Below are positions 60,714 to 64,000 of a DNA stretch of 64,000 bases, in pieces (positions within the stretch are counted from its first letter, which is position 1; each line of letters opens with the position of its first letter). The notes under the pieces were generated by a model. That model saw only the letters and a program-made list of their open reading frames with translations, did no database searches and was not told the DNA's origin. The DNA lies in the NCBI RefSeq assembly GCF_020731285.1, contig NZ_JAJFOW010000032.1, positions 16,589-80,588 on the forward strand, read 5' to 3'. A program made the position numbers and the translations under genes. Origin of the DNA: Cohnella baijiui (GTDB lineage Bacteria > Bacillota > Bacilli > Paenibacillales > Paenibacillaceae).

Positions 60714-61478
60714 ATGCCATTTTTAAGACGCGTCGAGCTCGATTGGGAACGGCTGTCCGCCTCTCCTGCCGCGGCTCGCGCTTATCCGTTCGGAATCCCG
60801 GCCATCCGCGAGCTGAACCGTCTCGAGCTGGATGCCGACGTGACGTTTTTCATCGGGGCCAACGGTTCGGGCAAGTCGACGCTGCTCGAGGCGATCGGAA
60901 CGGCCTGCGGCTTCAGCATCGTCGGCGGCCGCGACCTCGTCATCGCCAAGGAGAAGGACGACACCTCGCTGGCCGACATCCTGCGCCTTTCCTGGATGCC
61001 GAAAGTGTCGGGAGGCTTCTTTTTCCGGGCGGAGACGTTCGATACGTTCGCCGATTATATCGACGAGTTGGCCAAGGATCCTTCGATCGGCAGACAGGCC
61101 TACGCCCCCTACGAAGGACGGTCGCTGCACGAGCGCTCCCATGGGCAAGGCTTTCTGACGTTTTTCCGCAACCGGCTGGGGCGCAAGGGGCTCTATCTGC
61201 TGGACGAGCCCGAGTCCGCGCTTTCGCCGCAAAATCAGTTGTCGCTCCTTCGCATTTTATGGGAGCAGGTGTCGTCGGGACAGGCGCAGTTCGTCATCGC
61301 GACGCATTCGCCGATTTTGATGGCCTACCCCGGGGCGCGCATCCTCCGGTTCGACGAGGATGGGATCGCGCCGATCGCCTACGAGGACACGGATCACTAT
61401 CGATTGACGCGCGACTTCTTGAACGACCGGGAGCGATATTTCCGCGCGCTGTTCGCGGAGGACGAGGAAGAAACGTAA
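60714..61478 (+). CDS. AAA/ABC-type ATPase (predicted ATPase, YhaN/RecF-like)
   Basis: A 254-residue ABC-ATPase-like protein. Walker A FFIGANGSGKSTLLEAIG is near residues 44-61; a Q-loop region and GRSLHERSHGQGFLTFF replace the usual signature; Walker B GLYLLDEPESALSP is near 160-173, followed by the His of IATHSPILM. These are features of the predicted ATPases with the ATHSP switch. Role unknown, perhaps DNA-related or a standalone regulator. ATG 60714 follows AAGGGGGAGG; the frame is open further up within the DUF2500 gene. Confidence 0.88.
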   Translation: MPFLRRVELDWERLSASPAAARAYPFGIPAIRELNRLELDADVTFFIGANGSGKSTLLEAIGTACGFSIVGGRDLVIAKEKDDTSLADILRLSWMPKVSGGFFFRAETFDTFADYIDELAKDPSIGRQAYAPYEGRSLHERSHGQGFLTFFRNRLGRKGLYLLDEPESALSPQNQLSLLRILWEQVSSGQAQFVIATHSPILMAYPGARILRFDEDGIAPIAYEDTDHYRLTRDFLNDRERYFRALFAEDEEET

Positions 61479-61541
61479 AGGCCTTTCGCGCGGAAAGGTA
61501 GCGTCGGCCCGCGAGAACGCGTTCGCAATAGCGGAAAAATG

Positions 61542-61586
61542 AAGTCTGTCCCCTTTTTCGCCTCACGGCGGGGACGGGCTTTTTTA
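61542..61586 (+). terminator. Terminator after the ATPase gene
   Basis: AAGTCTGTCCCC (about 61542-61553) pairs with GGGGACGGGCTT (about 61570-61581) with wobble pairs, followed by TTTTA. Confidence 0.8.
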
Positions 61587-61627
61587 TTGCCTTTTAGCCT
61601 TTGGCCCTCTTGAATGGCAGGAAAAGG

Positions 61628-61690
61628 TAGACATATATGTCGGACCGACATATAATAACGACAAGAATATGTGTCGAAACGACATATGTG
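61628..61690 (+). promoter_or_regulatory. PadR promoter with two operators
   Basis: TAGACA (61628-61633), 17 bp, TATAAT (61651-61656). A 21-bp palindrome with arms TATATGTCGG and CCGACATATA around one base (61634-61654) fills the spacer exactly and runs into the -10. A second site, TGTCG-AAA-CGACA (61672-61684) within ATATG...CATAT flanks, lies just past the start point. Both share the TGTCG/CGACA core, pointing to strong self-repression. Confidence 0.85.
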
Positions 61691-61706
61691 AGGAGGTGAA
61701 TCGATC

Positions 61707-62264
61707 ATGTATGAGCTGTTTGTGCTGGGAGAATTGCGAACGGGGGACAAACATGGATACATGCTTCAGGAGGTGCTGATGCGAATCGGCACGGCGCGCA
61801 AGATCAGCTCCGGCACGCTTTATCCGCTCCTCTCCCGGCTGACGGAGGAGGGACTGATCCATCTGCACCTGGAGGAAGAGACCGAGGGGGGCCGCGCCAA
61901 GAAGATCTATACCCTCGCGGAAGCGGGGAAGGTCCGATTCGCCGGGCTGATGGCGGAGCCGCTGGCGCATGGCCCGGATGCGGAGCTTCTTCTGCGCATC
62001 AAGATGGTGTACTTCCGGTATGTGCCGAAAACGGTTCGGATCGCTTGCTTGACCCAGTATCTGGACTATCTTCGCGGGCAGTACGACTATGTGGCCCGCT
62101 TCGAGCGGCAGCTGATCGCCGCGAAGCCGGAACCGGAGATTCAACGCATCCAGCTGCTCCGGACGCTGGATCACCGCAAGCATATGGGCGAGGCCGACAT
62201 GGCCTGGGTGCGCGCGGAGATCGCGCGCGTCGAGGCTTCCGATCCGGACGAAGCGCAAGGCTAA
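61707..62264 (+). CDS. PadR family transcriptional regulator
   Basis: A 185-residue PadR regulator. The winged helix domain reads MYELFVLGELRTGDKHGYML, SSGTLYPLLSRLTEEGLI and GGRAKKIYTLAEAG; the C-terminal helices (residues 105-180) are the dimerisation arm of the Vir_act_alpha_C type. AGGAGGTG precedes ATG 61707. It lies under a promoter with two near-identical dyads and is followed by an MFS gene after 29 bp, the standard local repressor-pump arrangement. Confidence 0.93.
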   Translation: MYELFVLGELRTGDKHGYMLQEVLMRIGTARKISSGTLYPLLSRLTEEGLIHLHLEEETEGGRAKKIYTLAEAGKVRFAGLMAEPLAHGPDAELLLRIKMVYFRYVPKTVRIACLTQYLDYLRGQYDYVARFERQLIAAKPEPEIQRIQLLRTLDHRKHMGEADMAWVRAEIARVEASDPDEAQG

Positions 62265-62293
62265 GAAGGGGAGAGGGGAGAGGGGAAAGGGAC

Positions 62294-63469
62294 ATGGAAC
62301 GTTTGTGGACCAAACCGTTCGTGCTGCTGACGGCGGGTATGTTGCTGCTTTTTACCGGATTCTATCTGCTCCTGCCGACATTTCCGCTTTATTTGCAGGA
62401 GCTCGGCGCTTCGAAGTCGCAAGTCGGTCTCGCGGCGGGCGTGTTCACGCTGGCGGCCGTCGTTACGCGGCCGCTGGTCGGCGGATTGCTGGACCGTTAC
62501 GGCCGAAGAAGGTTTATGATCGCGGGACTTCTGCTGTTTGCAATGGCGATGTATGCGTACGATTGGGTCGGGGGTCTGGCGGCGCTGTTCGCGCTGCGGG
62601 TGCTCCACGGCATCGGCTGGGCGTTCTCCACGACCGCGGTCGGCACGACGATCACGGACATCATCCCTGACTCGCGGCGAGGCGAGGGGGTGGGCTATTA
62701 CGGCATGGCGATGACGATCGCGATGGCGATCGGACCGATGCTGGGCGTTTGGTTGATCCGGGGCGGATCCTACCATACGCTGTTCCTGCTCGCGACCGTT
62801 TTTTCGGTTGCGGCGCTTCTGCTCGCCGTGACGGCGAAGGCACCGTATCGGGCGCGGGGCGGTCGAGGTCGCCTGCAGCTGTTCGAGCGGTCGATCGCCT
62901 CCGTCATGGTGGCGATCTTTTTCCTCTCCGCCGCGTACGGTGGCGTCACGACGTTTGTGCCGCTATTCGCCGAATCGATCCGGGTCAACGCGGGCACCTT
63001 TTTCCTCGTCTACGCCATCGCGCTCACGGCGACTCGGCCGCTCGCAGGCAAGCTGTCCGACCGGCGCGGGGAAGCGTTCGTGATCGTGCCGGCACTGGGC
63101 GTGACGGCGGCCGCTCTGATCGTTCTAGGCTTGTCGCACGGCTACGCGGGGATGATCGTCGCGGCCGTCCTGTACGGCATCGGCTTCGGCTCGGCCCAGC
63201 CTGCGCTGCAGTCGACCGCGCTGCGGCTCGCTCATCCGGAGCGGCGCGGGGTCGCGAACGCCTCGTTCACGGCTTCCTTCGACCTCGGCATCGGTCTGGG
63301 ATCGATCGTGCTGGGCTGGGTCTCGCAGTATGCCGGTTACCAGACGCTGTTCACGGTGACGGCCTTGTCGGCGGCGGTTTCCCTGGCGGTGTTCGCGACG
63401 GTCGTCCGACGCCGGCTCCGATCGCCGCAGTCCGCGCAAGCGGAGGCCGTCTCGCCCGCAAGCAAGTAA
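62294..63469 (+). CDS. MFS transporter
   Basis: A 391-residue major facilitator with twelve hydrophobic segments. The loop 2-3 motif reads RPLVGGLLDRYGRRRFM (motif A) and repeats in the second half as RPLAGKLSDRRGEAF. It is likely a drug or metabolite exporter in the same operon as the PadR repressor, which would be relieved by the pumped compound. ATG 62294 follows GGGGAAAGGG. Confidence 0.92.
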   Translation: MERLWTKPFVLLTAGMLLLFTGFYLLLPTFPLYLQELGASKSQVGLAAGVFTLAAVVTRPLVGGLLDRYGRRRFMIAGLLLFAMAMYAYDWVGGLAALFALRVLHGIGWAFSTTAVGTTITDIIPDSRRGEGVGYYGMAMTIAMAIGPMLGVWLIRGGSYHTLFLLATVFSVAALLLAVTAKAPYRARGGRGRLQLFERSIASVMVAIFFLSAAYGGVTTFVPLFAESIRVNAGTFFLVYAIALTATRPLAGKLSDRRGEAFVIVPALGVTAAALIVLGLSHGYAGMIVAAVLYGIGFGSAQPALQSTALRLAHPERRGVANASFTASFDLGIGLGSIVLGWVSQYAGYQTLFTVTALSAAVSLAVFATVVRRRLRSPQSAQAEAVSPASK

Positions 63470-63499
63470 CCCGTTTTTTTTCTGAACGGATGGAGACCG

Positions 63500-63798
63500 A
63501 TGGTAAATCTACCGTGCCAAGACACGTTGGGCCGGACAAAGGTAGATGAGCAGCAAGATTTACCGCTCATGGCCCGCCTGGGCCGACCGATCGGCATGGA
63601 GTAGTAAAATCTACCACTCTTAGCCGCATCGGGCCGGTCAAACGTCAATGAGCAGTAAAATTGACCGCTCATGGCTCTCGTTGGCCGACCAAGTGTCCAA
63701 GAGCAGTAATATCTACCGTTCATGGCCGTATCAGACCGGTTAAACATCAATGTGCAGTAAAAATGACCGCTCACAGCCCTCGTTGGTCGAATCCGCCT
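63500..63798. repeat. Palindrome array B: TGAGCAGTAAAAT...ACCGCTCA cores, six units
   Basis: Units begin near 63500, 63546, 63596, 63648, 63700 and 63750 (46-52 bp). Cores are of the form ATGAGCAGTAAAATTGACC followed by GCTCATGGC; TGAGC and GCTCA pair as a hairpin. Linkers such as TCGTTGGCCGACCAAG and ATCGGGCCGGTCAAAC alternate between two types. Confidence 0.85.
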
Positions 63799-63845
63799 CG
63801 TACTCGCCTGCCACTTACCAACCACGCCCGGCTCCGCCCAACCCA

Positions 63846-63886
63846 AAGGACCTCATCCCCCGCCAACGGCAGAGGATGAGGTCCTT
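63846..63886. terminator. 13-bp hairpin, possible terminator
   Basis: AAGGACCTCATCC (63846-63858) and GGATGAGGTCCTT (63874-63886) with a 15-base loop. There is no T-run on either strand, so function is uncertain. Confidence 0.45.
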
Positions 63887-63903
63887 CCTGCATCTGGAGC
63901 AGC

Positions 63904-64000
63904 CCACGCGCAACGCCACTCACTCACGCCACCCACACGCAACGCCACTCACGCCACCCACACGCAACGCCACTCACGCCACCCACACGCAACGCCACTC
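63904..64000. repeat. 25-bp tandem repeat at the window edge
   Basis: The unit ACGCAACGCCACTC plus ACGCCACCCAC repeats at 63937, 63962 and 63987 with exact 25-bp period; an altered copy starts near 63904. The array continues beyond the window. Confidence 0.9.

Larger units (their letters stand above)
63470..64000. other. 531-bp right-end intergenic region, all repeats
   Basis: No gene supported. It contains a palindrome array (63500-63798), a 13-bp hairpin (63846-63886) and a 25-bp tandem repeat that runs off the window edge. Confidence 0.75.

Noticed and set aside
1..64000. rRNA, tRNA genes, transposases and phage genes
   Set aside because: I looked for cloverleaf and rRNA-like blocks and for transposase or integrase motifs in the frames and found none that hold up.

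Overview
The window looks like a chromosomal segment of a spore-forming, high-GC member of the Paenibacillaceae (Paenibacillus/Cohnella type). This rests on an H-type small acid-soluble spore protein gene with a sigma-G-like promoter, a bactofilin, strong AGGAGG ribosome binding sites, a c-di-AMP (ydaO-type) riboswitch, YesM/YesN two-component pairs beside LplB/YtcP-type sugar ABC permeases, and a paeninodin-type lasso peptide cluster with an HPr-kinase-like gene. Assignments come from reading motifs in the sequence; no database search was possible.

Left part (1-9131): a polysaccharide operon running rightwards: Wzy/O-antigen-ligase-like protein, four glycosyltransferases, a ManC-like sugar-1-phosphate nucleotidyltransferase, UDP-glucose 6-dehydrogenase and a VanZ-like membrane protein. 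Genes up to about 7225 are clearly more AT-rich than the rest, so the composition changes abruptly just before ugd.

9211-17133: a lasso peptide operon in the order cyclase C, precursor A, kinase K, PqqD-like B1, protease B2, nucleotidyltransferase, ABC exporter D, LCP protein. The precursor is only 55 codons long. Its predicted core starts AGTGTRNVD (Ala1-Asp9 ring) and ends in Ser, as a C-terminal Ser kinase would need, but the core is unusually long (36 residues). A strong hairpin separates A from the genes behind it.

17436-33928: housekeeping and stress genes: an ABC-2 exporter, bactofilin and M23 peptidase, cardiolipin synthase, a split NHEJ system (LigD polymerase, divergent ATP-dependent ligase, Ku), an Lrp regulator, an MBL-fold hydrolase, a CAP-domain secreted protein under a c-di-AMP riboswitch, sspH, CsbD, a GNAT remnant fused by overlap to an APH-type kinase, and a Nudix hydrolase.

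34548-58217: a glycan-use region: a GH5-like hydrolase with divergent AraC regulator, a DUF4091/GH123-like protein, a secreted beta-helix protein, two complete solute-binding/permease/two-component modules in tandem, NagA, and a NodB-like deacetylase. Extracellular or imported glycans containing amino sugars are the likely substrates. No transporter ATPase is encoded here, so a shared MsmX-type ATPase is expected elsewhere.

58300-64000: small membrane proteins, a CPBP protease, an AAA ATPase, and an autoregulated PadR-MFS pair.

The most unexplained structure is a set of four unrelated-sequence intergenic arrays (19846-20030, 34229-34412, 59829-60220, 63500-63798). All share one design, a short palindromic core repeated about every 50-52 bp, and all lie 3' of genes.
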